The notes under the pieces are model-generated. The model saw only the letters and a program-made list of their open reading frames with translations, did no database searches and was not told where the DNA came from. Below, piece after piece: positions 56,788 through 64,000 of a DNA stretch of 64,000 nt. The position numbers were made by a program, and so were the translations under genes. The stretch is taken from assembly GCA_024398715.1 (NCBI GenBank), contig JAKSIP010000007.1:19841-83840 (forward strand). The letters are read 5' to 3'. Position 1 is the stretch's first letter. Each line of letters opens with the position of its first letter. This DNA is from Bacteroidaceae bacterium. Its GTDB lineage: Bacteria > Bacteroidota > Bacteroidia > Bacteroidales > Bacteroidaceae.

Positions 56788-59700
56788 ATGAGAAAATTTG
56801 CATCGCTTGTAACGTCTCTTTTCTGTTGTTCCGTATTAGTAATGGCTCAACAGGGCGGTAATCTTGAGTTGCGTGGCAGTCTTTTTGACTTTGACAGCGC
56901 AGAACCCCTTTTCCCGGGTAACGTTCAGTTGTACACACTCCCTGATTCCACTTATGTGAATGGTGCTTCTACAGAAGACGACGGTAGTTTTGTGTTTACC
57001 AAACTGAAACCCGGTGAATATTGTATCAAGGCATCGTATATAGGTTATCACAATACTACCAAGAGTTTTACTCTCAAGAGTAACACCAATCTGGGTAAGG
57101 TTACAATGAAAGCCGATGCCAAAGTCCTGGACGATGTTGTAATTTCTGCTGCTGTTGAAAAAGTCAAGATGGTAGCAGATACAATGATGTTTAATACCGA
57201 TGCATATCGTCTTCCAGAGGGTGCAACCGTAGAGGAACTTGTACGTAAGTTGCCGGGCGTGCAGATTAGTAGTGACGGTAACATTACAGTCAATGGTAAG
57301 ACAGTCAGCAGAATATATGTCAATGGTAAGGAATTCTTTGGCAATGACAAGTCTGTTGCCATGCAGAACCTTACTGCTGAAATGATAGAAAAGGTAAAAG
57401 CATACGACAAGCAGAGCGATATGACCCGTATGACAGGAATTGATGACGGTAACGAGGAAACCGTTCTTGACCTGCAGGTACGTAAGGGTATGGCTAAAGG
57501 CTGGTTCGGAAACTTCAACGCCGGTTACGGTCGTCCATTGGAGAAGAATGAGTTCAATGTGAACAATCTTTATAATGTTCAGGTTTCTTTGAACCGTTTT
57601 GACGAGGACCGTCAGATGTCTATCATTGCCAATGGCGGAAACAGCACCAGCGGTATGGCCGGCGGTTTCGGCGGTATGCGTGGCATGGGCGGTATGGGCG
57701 GCGGTGGCGGTGTTAACCAGCGTGTTACCGCAGGTCTTAACTTTGCCCGCAACCTTGGCCGTGAGATCAACTCCGAGTCTTATCAGTTTGAGATTGGAGG
57801 TAGTGTGAACTACAACTACAACAATTCAAAGAATCAGACAAAATCTGCATCAGAAAACTTCTATACCGGAAATACCCATACATGGGGGAATAGCTATAAT
57901 GAGAGCAACAGCAAGAGCAACGGTATAAACGGTCAGATCCGTTTTGAATGGAACCAGAGCGAAATGACAAGCTTGCTGTTTACTCCGTCCGTATCATATA
58001 CAAAATCCAACAGCAATTCATATGGCAAAAATGCCACATTCGGTTCTGATCCTTATGAATGGACAGAGAATCCGTTGCAGGCTGTCGATTCAATATTGAT
58101 TCGTTGGCAGAACAATCAGTTTGCAATTGACGATAACGGTTATGGTAGCATAGATCCTCTTATGGATGCTTATGATTCATTGGAACTTGCAATACGTAAT
58201 GCCCAGAATAGTCTTTCCAAGTCAAACTCATCGACATTGCAGACAAGCGGACGTATTATGTTTACACAACGTTTCAGTGGAAAGAAAGGCCGTAACATGT
58301 CTTTCACCGGTAACTATTCTTATAATAACGGTAAAAGCAAGGATAAATCGCGCAACGACCAGTATGCTGTAACACAGCTGCCCGGCGGTGGTTTTTCATC
58401 TCCCGCAAGTACTCCGATGAACCGTTATAACGACAGGCCTAATGACAGGATAAACCTGAGTGCCCAGTTGTCTTATACAGAACCGATAGCAAAACAGACT
58501 TTCCTGCAGTTCAGCTATCAGTTCAGTTATGCAAAGTCCAACAGTGACCGTGCAACTTACGATCTTGGCAATATTACAAACTGGGGTACATGGAATGCCG
58601 ATTCAACAGCATATCTTTGGGATCTTCCTGCAAATTATAAGAGTACTCTTGATCCTAAATTGAGTGAGAAAGATAACTATTACAATTATGATCAGACTGC
58701 TCAGATTCAGTTGCGTAAGGTATCGGACAATGTGAACTTTACTGTAGGTCTTTCTGTATTGCCGCAGATTTCAAAAATGGACTACAACCACATGGGGTTG
58801 GATACAGTCCTTTCCAGAACAGTATTCAACTTTACTCCATCTCTTTCATACCGTTATCGCTGGACACGTCAGGAACAGATAAATATCAGCTACAACGGAC
58901 GTAGCGCTCAGCCTGATATGCCAGACATGATTGATATCAGAGACGATAGTAACCCATTGGCTATCAAAGAGGGTAACCCTGGTTTGAAACCTACATTCAG
59001 TCATAACATCAATGTACGTTACAACAAGTCTAATCCGCAGACAATGTCAAGTTTCTCTGTAAACGGCAGTTTCAGCACAACTTTGCGCAGCATATCTACA
59101 AAGACAACTTTGATGGAAAACTTCGGTACTATTTCAAAACCTGTCAATCTTGATGGTCCGTTCAGTAACTGGAATACCAGTTTGAACTTTACTCACAGTT
59201 ACAATATGCTTGATGCCCGTTTATCAATATCTAACAGAATTCAGGGAAATTATCAGCATCAGGAAGGCTGGGCTCAGGTGTTCGGCGGCGAATCACAGCT
59301 TAGAACATCCAAGAACATAGGTGCCAATACAGACCTTGAACTTGCTTATCGCGATGATTGGATAGAAGTTTCGTTGCGCGGTGACTTGCGTTTCAACAGC
59401 AACAACAACGACTTGCAGCCTGAACGTAACATGAATACATTTGACTTCTCTTACGGACCAAGTTTCTCTGGTTTGCTTCCATGGCAGAATATACGTATTG
59501 CAACAGATATTGAAATGTCCAGCCGTAGAGGTTACGCTTCAAAAGAAGCAAATACCAATGAACTGATTTGGAATGCATCTGCATCGGTTTCATTCTTCCG
59601 TGGCAATACAGGAACATTGCAGGTTTCCGTTTACGATATCTTGCGTCAGCGTAGCACAATCAACCGTACTGTAACAGCAACAAGTCGCCGTGATACCTAT

Positions 59701-59937
59701 ACCAACAATATCAATACCTATTTCATGGTCAACTTCATCTATCGTCTCTCTATGTTCGGAACAAAAGAGACACGTGCCAATATGCGTAATGCCCGTGGCA
59801 TGCGTGGCGGCATGGGCGGCGGTATGATGATGGGTGGCGGCGGCATGGGCGGCTTCGGCGGCGGCATGGGCGGCGGCATGGGCGGCTTTGGTGGCGGCTT
59901 TGGTGGCGGCATGGGCGGCTTTGGCGGCGGTTTCTGA
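56788..59937 (+). CDS. outer-membrane beta-barrel protein (TonB-receptor-like) with Gly/Met-rich tail
   Basis: A 1049-residue outer-membrane protein. A Sec signal (SLVTSLFCCSVLVMAQ) is followed by a carboxypeptidase-regulatory-like beta-sandwich (about residues 25-110), then a plug-like domain (GATVEELVRKLPGVQIS, VNGKEFFGND), then a long barrel of the OMP_b-brl_3 type. There is no clear TonB box. Two low-complexity parts are notable: a GG-M-R-G-M-GG stretch at about residues 290-310, and a C-terminal tail of about 50 residues made almost only of Gly, Met and Phe after the barrel. The start is the ATG of MRKFASL. Substrate unknown; this subfamily usually lacks a SusD partner, and none is present here. 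Confidence 0.85.
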   Translation: MRKFASLVTSLFCCSVLVMAQQGGNLELRGSLFDFDSAEPLFPGNVQLYTLPDSTYVNGASTEDDGSFVFTKLKPGEYCIKASYIGYHNTTKSFTLKSNTNLGKVTMKADAKVLDDVVISAAVEKVKMVADTMMFNTDAYRLPEGATVEELVRKLPGVQISSDGNITVNGKTVSRIYVNGKEFFGNDKSVAMQNLTAEMIEKVKAYDKQSDMTRMTGIDDGNEETVLDLQVRKGMAKGWFGNFNAGYGRPLEKNEFNVNNLYNVQVSLNRFDEDRQMSIIANGGNSTSGMAGGFGGMRGMGGMGGGGGVNQRVTAGLNFARNLGREINSESYQFEIGGSVNYNYNNSKNQTKSASENFYTGNTHTWGNSYNESNSKSNGINGQIRFEWNQSEMTSLLFTPSVSYTKSNSNSYGKNATFGSDPYEWTENPLQAVDSILIRWQNNQFAIDDNGYGSIDPLMDAYDSLELAIRNAQNSLSKSNSSTLQTSGRIMFTQRFSGKKGRNMSFTGNYSYNNGKSKDKSRNDQYAVTQLPGGGFSSPASTPMNRYNDRPNDRINLSAQLSYTEPIAKQTFLQFSYQFSYAKSNSDRATYDLGNITNWGTWNADSTAYLWDLPANYKSTLDPKLSEKDNYYNYDQTAQIQLRKVSDNVNFTVGLSVLPQISKMDYNHMGLDTVLSRTVFNFTPSLSYRYRWTRQEQINISYNGRSAQPDMPDMIDIRDDSNPLAIKEGNPGLKPTFSHNINVRYNKSNPQTMSSFSVNGSFSTTLRSISTKTTLMENFGTISKPVNLDGPFSNWNTSLNFTHSYNMLDARLSISNRIQGNYQHQEGWAQVFGGESQLRTSKNIGANTDLELAYRDDWIEVSLRGDLRFNSNNNDLQPERNMNTFDFSYGPSFSGLLPWQNIRIATDIEMSSRRGYASKEANTNELIWNASASVSFFRGNTGTLQVSVYDILRQRSTINRTVTATSRRDTYTNNINTYFMVNFIYRLSMFGTKETRANMRNARGMRGGMGGGMMMGGGGMGGFGGGMGGGMGGFGGGFGGGMGGFGGGF

Positions 59938-59961
59938 TAAATTGTCCAATCAACATACTTG

Positions 59962-59994
59962 AAAAAATGGGTGCCAACCGGCATCCATTTTTTT
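59962..59994 (+). terminator. rho-independent terminator after the beta-barrel gene
   Basis: A 14-pair stem (AAAAAATGGGTGCC with GGCATCCATTTTTT, one G-T pair, four-base loop) ends in a T-run. Part of its left arm (59969-59977) can also pair with 60014-60022. Confidence 0.8.
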
Positions 59995-60622
59995 GTTGCC
60001 GCGTGTATGTTTATTGGCACCCAAGGACATAGAACCACGTTATACGCTACTATGTATTTGGATATATGCGTTTCCAGACGCTCGCAGTTAGTCTTCACTC
60101 CGTTACGCCTAACTGCTCGTCCCTCCAAAAAGTTAGCCCTGTTTCGTTTTGAAAAGCAGGCTTTTCACGCTCAACAGTTCTAACTTTCCGGCACCTCCCG
60201 TTCACCACAAAACGGGTATTGAGGGTCTTTCAACGCATATATCCAAATACAAACATAAAAATGGTGAACGGAACCTGTTCTGGTGTCAGTTGCGATGCCA
60301 ACGGTGTTGCATTTTGCTTACTTTTCCAACACCATCCTTAGCATTTTGCGAGTTTTGATGGGAACCGTGTTGCATTTTGTCGGCATTTGCCACACGGTCC
60401 AAATTGGCAACGGGTTCAAGTTCAAACAATGTCGGAAAAGTTTGGTAATCTACGGAAGAAGAGGTAATTTTGCTCATAAAGTAAAGGAAAAAATGTTTTT
60501 GTTTTCGCACTACAAAAATAACATTTAAACCTCTGATTACCAAATGATTATGAGGATTCCTTTACTTTCTTTATGAATAATTCAGGTTAGGAGTTACTAT
60601 ATAATGTATAATGAGTGAATGT
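59995..60622. other. gene-free region with several inverted repeats
   Basis: No convincing gene lies in these 628 bases. It contains a perfect 20-base inverted repeat (listed separately), a second 10-base pair CCGTTCACCA (60198-60207) with TGGTGAACGG (60262-60271), an 8-base pair GCAGTTAG (60084-60091) with CTAACTGC (60109-60116), a tight palindrome GAAAAGC-AG-GCTTTTC near 60150, and copies of GTGTTGCATTTTG at 60304 and 60367. Short frames on both strands have no family match I recognise. The look is that of a structured RNA or a repeated intergenic element. Confidence 0.55.
60053..60251. repeat. 20-bp perfect inverted repeat flanking a 159-bp core
   Basis: The left arm 60053-60072 (TGTATTTGGATATATGCGTT) is the exact reverse complement of the right arm 60232-60251. 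The core contains two smaller hairpins. No transposase and no obvious target-site duplication are visible, so a MITE-like element or a structured transcript are both possible. Confidence 0.7.
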
Positions 60623-61429
60623 ATGAGAAAGTTGTTATTTTGTGTTGTGGCTGCAGTGACTTTTATTCTGGTGGCATCGTGCAGTAATGAAGAAGGCCTC
60701 ATTTCGTCACTACCTACAAAATACACAGTTAGCTTTGACCTGCTTTGTCATGGTGATTCTGTTCCGGAAAGTATTATTGTTGCACCGGGTTCCATCATTG
60801 AGGCTCCTGTGAACCCTATATCGAATGATGGATATACATGTCGTGGATGGTATACCGATAAGTCTTGTCTACACCAATGGAGATTCGATGTTGACAGAGT
60901 GATGGACAATATTATTCTTTATGCAAAGTGGGTTGCTACTATCAACGGATATGATTGTGTGAAACTTGCTGGAAAATATTGGGCAACTGAAAATGCAGAC
61001 AGTATTGAGGGTGTAGAATACGTAAAATATGATTACGGTCATTGTTACTATACACAGAAAAATGCGTTGCTTGCGGCACAAGGTTGGAATGAGAATAGTG
61101 CCGACAGCCTAAAATGGACACTACCAAGTATTGATAACCATTGGGAGACACTCTTGAATCATGATAATTGTACGTGGATATGGAGATATGATGATTATAA
61201 TTCCGGATATTTTGTGACCGGTAAATGGGAGGACGAGATTGGCCATACTATTTTTCTTCCTGTTACAGGTGTATGCAATGACGAATATGAATTGGTCTCT
61301 TCTTGGAACAAAAGCGGTTATTATTGGTCAACATTTGATTCCAATTGTATATTTTTCAATCAAGGTGGATATAGAGTGAGATATGAAGATTCTACTCGCG
61401 GTATGGCCGTTCGTCCCGTTGCCGAGTAA
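60623..61429 (+). CDS. lipoprotein with InlB-like repeat and FISUMP-like C-terminal domain
   Basis: A 268-residue lipoprotein, MRKLLFCVVAAVTFILVASC with Cys20 as lipidation site (an ATG four codons upstream is possible). Residues about 35-105 resemble a Listeria-Bacteroides (InlB B) repeat: YTVSFDLLCHGD, GYTCRGWYTDKSCLHQWRF and ILYAKWV. After that comes VKLAGKYWATENAD, the opening of a FISUMP/DUF1566-type domain that continues through WTLPSIDNHWETLL, YYWSTFDSN and the ending GMAVRPVAE. Such proteins are exposed at the surface and may bind carbohydrates or proteins; no ligand is known. It stands alone between the repeat-rich gap and a truncated mobile-type gene. Confidence 0.75.
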   Translation: MRKLLFCVVAAVTFILVASCSNEEGLISSLPTKYTVSFDLLCHGDSVPESIIVAPGSIIEAPVNPISNDGYTCRGWYTDKSCLHQWRFDVDRVMDNIILYAKWVATINGYDCVKLAGKYWATENADSIEGVEYVKYDYGHCYYTQKNALLAAQGWNENSADSLKWTLPSIDNHWETLLNHDNCTWIWRYDDYNSGYFVTGKWEDEIGHTIFLPVTGVCNDEYELVSSWNKSGYYWSTFDSNCIFFNQGGYRVRYEDSTRGMAVRPVAE

Positions 61430-61481
61430 TTCACCTGCCACCTGGTATAGGTGTGAAAATTAAGAAAAGATTCGAGCGCAG

Positions 61482-61513
61482 ATTGTGTGCTTTGACATTT
61501 TTTTGTATGTTTG
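61482..61513 (+). promoter_or_regulatory. promoter candidate upstream of the truncated gene pair
   Basis: ATTG (61482-61485), a 20-base spacer and TATGTTTG (61506-61513) match the Bacteroidota promoter with one mismatch in the -33 element. It would read into the fragment at 61567 and the gene at 61638. Confidence 0.45.
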
Positions 61514-61566
61514 CATATAACAAACTATTATACACTTTGACTTTGGCAAAAAATCATCTTGTATGA

Positions 61567-61641
61567 ATAGATGTAAAAGCCGGGCGGATTTATGAGTTTG
61601 AAAATGCGGATGCCTTCAAAGCATATTTTGATGCGCTATGA
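61567..61641 (+). pseudogene. gene fragment ending in ATGA overlap
   Basis: An open stretch of 24 codons without a start codon encodes GRIYEFENADAFKAYFDAL and ends at a TGA that overlaps the ATG of the next gene (ATGA). The coding-like composition and the coupled junction suggest the 3' end of a gene whose front was lost. The family is not recognised. Confidence 0.35.
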
Positions 61642-62126
61642 ATTGCGATACAATTGAAAATAGTAATATTTCCAGTAATTCTATCGCTTTGAACACTTTG
61701 TTCACATCGATAAATGATAATGGCTTTACGCCTGACACGATACGACAAATAGATAATTACATAAACGATATTTACAATGGCAACATCAACGCTGATAGAT
61801 TCAATACGGCAGAGCATGCAGGACTCTGTAGTGCAGGTAAGGTGCTCATCGGGGCGCAAACCATCGCCAGTTACGCGCGAACAAGCCTTAGCACAGGTGG
61901 AGATGCTGGAGAAAGCCAAGCAGCAATACCAAGCAATTGGCAGATAGATGAGGCTCAAGAAAAGCTGGTGGAGCAATGGGCACGTGTGGCAGGTATATGG
62001 TATGAGGATTCAGAAAGCCAAATTTCAGAAGCTTTCGGTCCTAAAATAGCACAAGGTGCTGAAGCAAAAGTATATTATAAATCCGGAGATACTTGTGTGT
62101 TAAAAGAGCGACCTTGTAAGCAATGA
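61638..62126 (+). pseudogene. truncated protein resembling mobile-element polyvalent/kinase-like proteins
   Basis: A 162-residue frame starting at the ATG of an ATGA junction. The C-terminal part PKIAQGAEAKVYYKSG then CVLKE resembles the Gly-rich loop and Lys of a kinase-like fold found in large proteins of Bacteroidales conjugative elements. The frame ends abruptly (RPCKQ) just after that motif, 22 bases before hsdM, where such proteins would continue for hundreds of residues. The N-terminal part (NTLFTSINDNGFTPDTIRQI) is polar and helical. It is therefore probably a 3'-truncated remnant cut when the restriction locus was acquired. The family comparison is from memory. Confidence 0.4.
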
Positions 62127-62148
62127 ACAACCTTAAAGCAGAGATCAA

Positions 62149-63933
62149 ATGGCAGACAACAAGATAAACATACGCAAACTGGAGGCTGACCTATGGGAGT
62201 CGGCAGACTTGCTTCGTGCAGGTAGTAAATTGACATCGAGCCAATACTGTATGCCTGTATTGGCTTTGCTGTTTCTGAGATATGCCTACAGCCGGTTCAA
62301 GATGGTGGAGGCAGAACTGCTTAAGAACCGTCCAAGCCGTGGCGGCAGGGTGATGCCTGTGGAGGCAAGCGACTTCGCTGCCAAGAGTGCGCTCTACCTG
62401 CCTCGCGAAGCTCAGTTTGACTATCTGGTAAATCTCTCTGATGACCAACCATTGGGTGAAGCGGTCAATCATGCCATGACATTGGTTGAGGAACAGAGCG
62501 AGCAGCTGACAGGTATTCTGCCTAAGTCATACACCATGTTTAGCGATGAACTGTTGCGTGAACTGCTTCGCATATTCAATAACAAGACACTTGATGAGAT
62601 TGGTGGTGATGTGATTGGTCGCATCTATGAGTACTTCCTCTCCAAGTTTGCCAAGGCAGTAGCCTCTGACGATGGCGTGTTCTTCACTCCTAAGTCATTG
62701 GTTAAGATGCTTGTCAATGTACTGGAACCAGAACAGGGTGTAATGCTCGATCCTGCTTGTGGTTCAGGTGGTATGTTTGTACAAACTGGTGACTTCGTGA
62801 ATGCAGGAGGCATGAACGCCAACACCCAGATGACCTTCTACGGTCAAGAAAAGGTTGAGTACAATGCTCAGCTCTGTTTGATGAATATGGCTGTGCATGG
62901 TTTGAACGGCCGTATCGTGAGTGGTGACGAAGCCAATTCATTCTACCATGATGCTCACAACCTTGCTGGCAAGTGCGACTATGTGATGGCGAATCCTCCT
63001 TTCAATGTGGATAAAGTAAAGTCTGAATCTGCATCTGCTGCTGGTCGTCTGCCATTCGGTTTGCCGGGAATCAATGCCAAGACAAAAGAGATTGGTAATG
63101 CCAACTATCTCTGGATTTCATATTTCTATGCCTATCTCAACGACCATGGTCGTGCAGGATTCGTCATGGCATCGTCGGCAACGGATAGTGCCAACAAGGA
63201 TCGCGACATACGTGAGAAGCTTGTTCTGACTGGCGATGTTGATGTGATGGTCAGCGTGGGCAATAACTTCTTTTACACCCTCTCGCTTCCTTGCTCGCTG
63301 TGGTTCTTCGACAAGGCGAAACGCTTGGAGAACAAGAATCGTGTGCTCTTCATCGATGCTCGAAACTATTACACAGTCGTTGACCGTACTCTCAATGAGT
63401 GGTCTGAATGGCAGTTGAAGAATCTACAAGCCATTGTACATCTGTATCGTGGTGAGCAGGAGAAGTATCGCCAGCTCATTGCCGATTATGACGCAGCCCT
63501 CGAAGGCTTCTCTCTCACCGAGGCTGAAGCACAGCTCGCTGCCGCCAAGCAGATAGCAAAGGATGCCATTGCCGCTGCCGACCGCAAGACGAAGAAGCAG
63601 GTGGAGCGCGAGCAGAACGAACTCATTGCCGATGCAGAGTTGATGCTTGAGACCGCTCGCCAGCGTGAGTGGCTCATCTCAAAGTTCGGCACAGAAGGCG
63701 AATACCAGGACGTTCTTGGTCTCTGCAAGATTGCCACTATAGACGAAATAGCAGGCCATAACTACTCCCTCACCCCTGGCGCCTACGTAGGCGTAGCAGA
63801 GGTAGAGGATGATGGCGTTGACTTCAATGAGCGCATGAACGAGATTCACACCGAACTCGCCTCGCTCAACAAAGAGGCAAACGACCTGATGGGCGAGATA
63901 ATGAAGGAATGGGATAACCTCAAAGACAAGTAG
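62149..63933 (+). CDS. hsdM: type I restriction-modification DNA methyltransferase subunit (HsdM)
   Basis: An N6-adenine methyltransferase (594 residues) that with HsdS recognises and methylates a bipartite DNA site. The helical HsdM N-terminal domain (about residues 5-130, WESADLLRAGSKLTSSQY) is followed by the catalytic domain: motif I LDPACGSGGMFVQTGDF and motif IV DYVMANPPFN (the NPPF form). A long Ala/Lys/Glu-rich coiled-coil at about residues 440-510 and a C-terminal helix (ELASLNKEANDLMGEIMKEW) contact HsdS. The next gene starts 2 bases after the stop and is neither hsdS nor hsdR at its beginning, so those subunits must lie further on. Start ATG is well defined. This is a typical horizontally acquired defence locus. 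Confidence 0.95.
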   Translation: MADNKINIRKLEADLWESADLLRAGSKLTSSQYCMPVLALLFLRYAYSRFKMVEAELLKNRPSRGGRVMPVEASDFAAKSALYLPREAQFDYLVNLSDDQPLGEAVNHAMTLVEEQSEQLTGILPKSYTMFSDELLRELLRIFNNKTLDEIGGDVIGRIYEYFLSKFAKAVASDDGVFFTPKSLVKMLVNVLEPEQGVMLDPACGSGGMFVQTGDFVNAGGMNANTQMTFYGQEKVEYNAQLCLMNMAVHGLNGRIVSGDEANSFYHDAHNLAGKCDYVMANPPFNVDKVKSESASAAGRLPFGLPGINAKTKEIGNANYLWISYFYAYLNDHGRAGFVMASSATDSANKDRDIREKLVLTGDVDVMVSVGNNFFYTLSLPCSLWFFDKAKRLENKNRVLFIDARNYYTVVDRTLNEWSEWQLKNLQAIVHLYRGEQEKYRQLIADYDAALEGFSLTEAEAQLAAAKQIAKDAIAAADRKTKKQVEREQNELIADAELMLETARQREWLISKFGTEGEYQDVLGLCKIATIDEIAGHNYSLTPGAYVGVAEVEDDGVDFNERMNEIHTELASLNKEANDLMGEIMKEWDNLKDK

Positions 63934-63935
63934 CC

Positions 63936-64000
63936 ATGACGAAAACAGAATTATACGATATACTTGCCATAGACGAGAGTTACCGCATTGAGCGAACTGT
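63936..64000 (+). CDS. start of a gene following hsdM, possibly AlbA_2/Schlafen-like, cut by window edge
   Basis: Only 21 codons are visible, starting at an ATG two bases after the hsdM stop (MTKTELYDILAIDESYRIERT). An E-S-Y-R-x-E-x-T segment near the N terminus is characteristic of AlbA_2 (Schlafen-type) ATP-binding proteins that are often encoded inside type I restriction loci. The tight spacing implies cotranscription with hsdM. The call is tentative because so little is seen. Confidence 0.4.
   Translation, partial: MTKTELYDILAIDESYRIERT

Noticed and set aside
59590..59949. Ala/His repeat protein on the minus strand
   Set aside because: It is the complement of the Gly/Met repeat DNA of the barrel protein; the repeat explains the open frame.
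60053..60251. Insertion sequence bounded by the 20-bp inverted repeat
   Set aside because: The 159-base core cannot encode a transposase and no target-site duplication is seen; kept only as a repeat or structured element.
60300..60390. CRISPR array suggested by the ~31-base periodicity
   Set aside because: Only an 8-base word is repeated, there are no conserved full-length repeats, and no cas genes are nearby.
60286..60543. 85-codon minus-strand frame in the repeat-rich gap
   Set aside because: Its repeated K-M-Q-H words come from the direct repeats; no promoter, start context or recognised family. A small gene is not fully excluded.

Overview
The window reads as chromosomal DNA from a Bacteroidales bacterium (phylum Bacteroidota), probably a gut or oral anaerobe. 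The evidence is the type V (Mfa/Fim-like) fimbrillin lipoproteins, a complete Na+-NQR operon, the Bacteroidota ATP synthase gene order (atpD-C-x-B-E-F-H-A-G), a DUF4296 lipoprotein, a T9SS-plug-like protein, a TamL-type lipoprotein, and many promoters of the Bacteroidota form TTTG-N19-21-TAnnTTTG. Shine-Dalgarno sequences are mostly weak or absent. No rRNA, tRNA, CRISPR array or intact insertion sequence was seen.

Layout. 1-10579: six consecutive fimbrillin-family lipoprotein genes (the first cut by the window edge), then a 1360-residue fimbrillin with Ig-like repeats that looks like a tip or adhesin subunit; a strong terminator closes the array. 10670-13428: proS overlapping a T9SS-plug-like gene. 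13439-17803 (-): TamB. 18079-24001: nqrABCDEF, whose NqrC carries an N-terminal rubredoxin-like domain, closed by a terminator. 24074-29477: Na/Pi symporter with a PhoU tail, LolC/E-like permease (-), YggS, and a long-chain acyl-CoA ligase. 29455-37247 (-): one compact run hisH-hisA-hisF-hisIE-ftsE-lysC-lysA-lepA, mixing amino-acid synthesis, an FtsE-type ATPase and a translation factor. 37362-45887: ileS, a DksA/TraR protein, lspA, a DUF4296 lipoprotein, a TamL-like Omp85 lipoprotein and a metallo-beta-lactamase-fold hydrolase. 45965-48375: two convergent cation antiporters whose stop codons overlap. 48423-49568 (-): an orphan fimbrillin. 49724-56699: the ATP synthase operon. 56788-59937: an outer-membrane beta-barrel protein with a Gly/Met tail. 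59938-60622: a gene-free stretch full of inverted repeats. 60623-64000: an accessory region with a surface lipoprotein, a truncated mobile-element-type gene, hsdM of a type I restriction-modification locus, and the start of a further gene.

How it fits together. The envelope theme is strong: fimbrial subunits, lipoprotein maturation (LspA), lipoprotein release (LolC/E-like), and outer-membrane assembly or export (TamB, TamL, T9SS plug-like). The energy theme pairs a Na+-pumping NQR with an F-type ATP synthase whose c subunit lacks the usual Na+-site residues, alongside Na+/Pi, Na+/Ca2+ and cation/H+ transporters. The most unusual items are the NqrC-rubredoxin fusion, the long fimbrillin array with its multidomain last member, the TamB gene whose membrane anchor lies upstream of the first ordinary start codon, and the inverted-repeat region at 59.9-60.6 kb.
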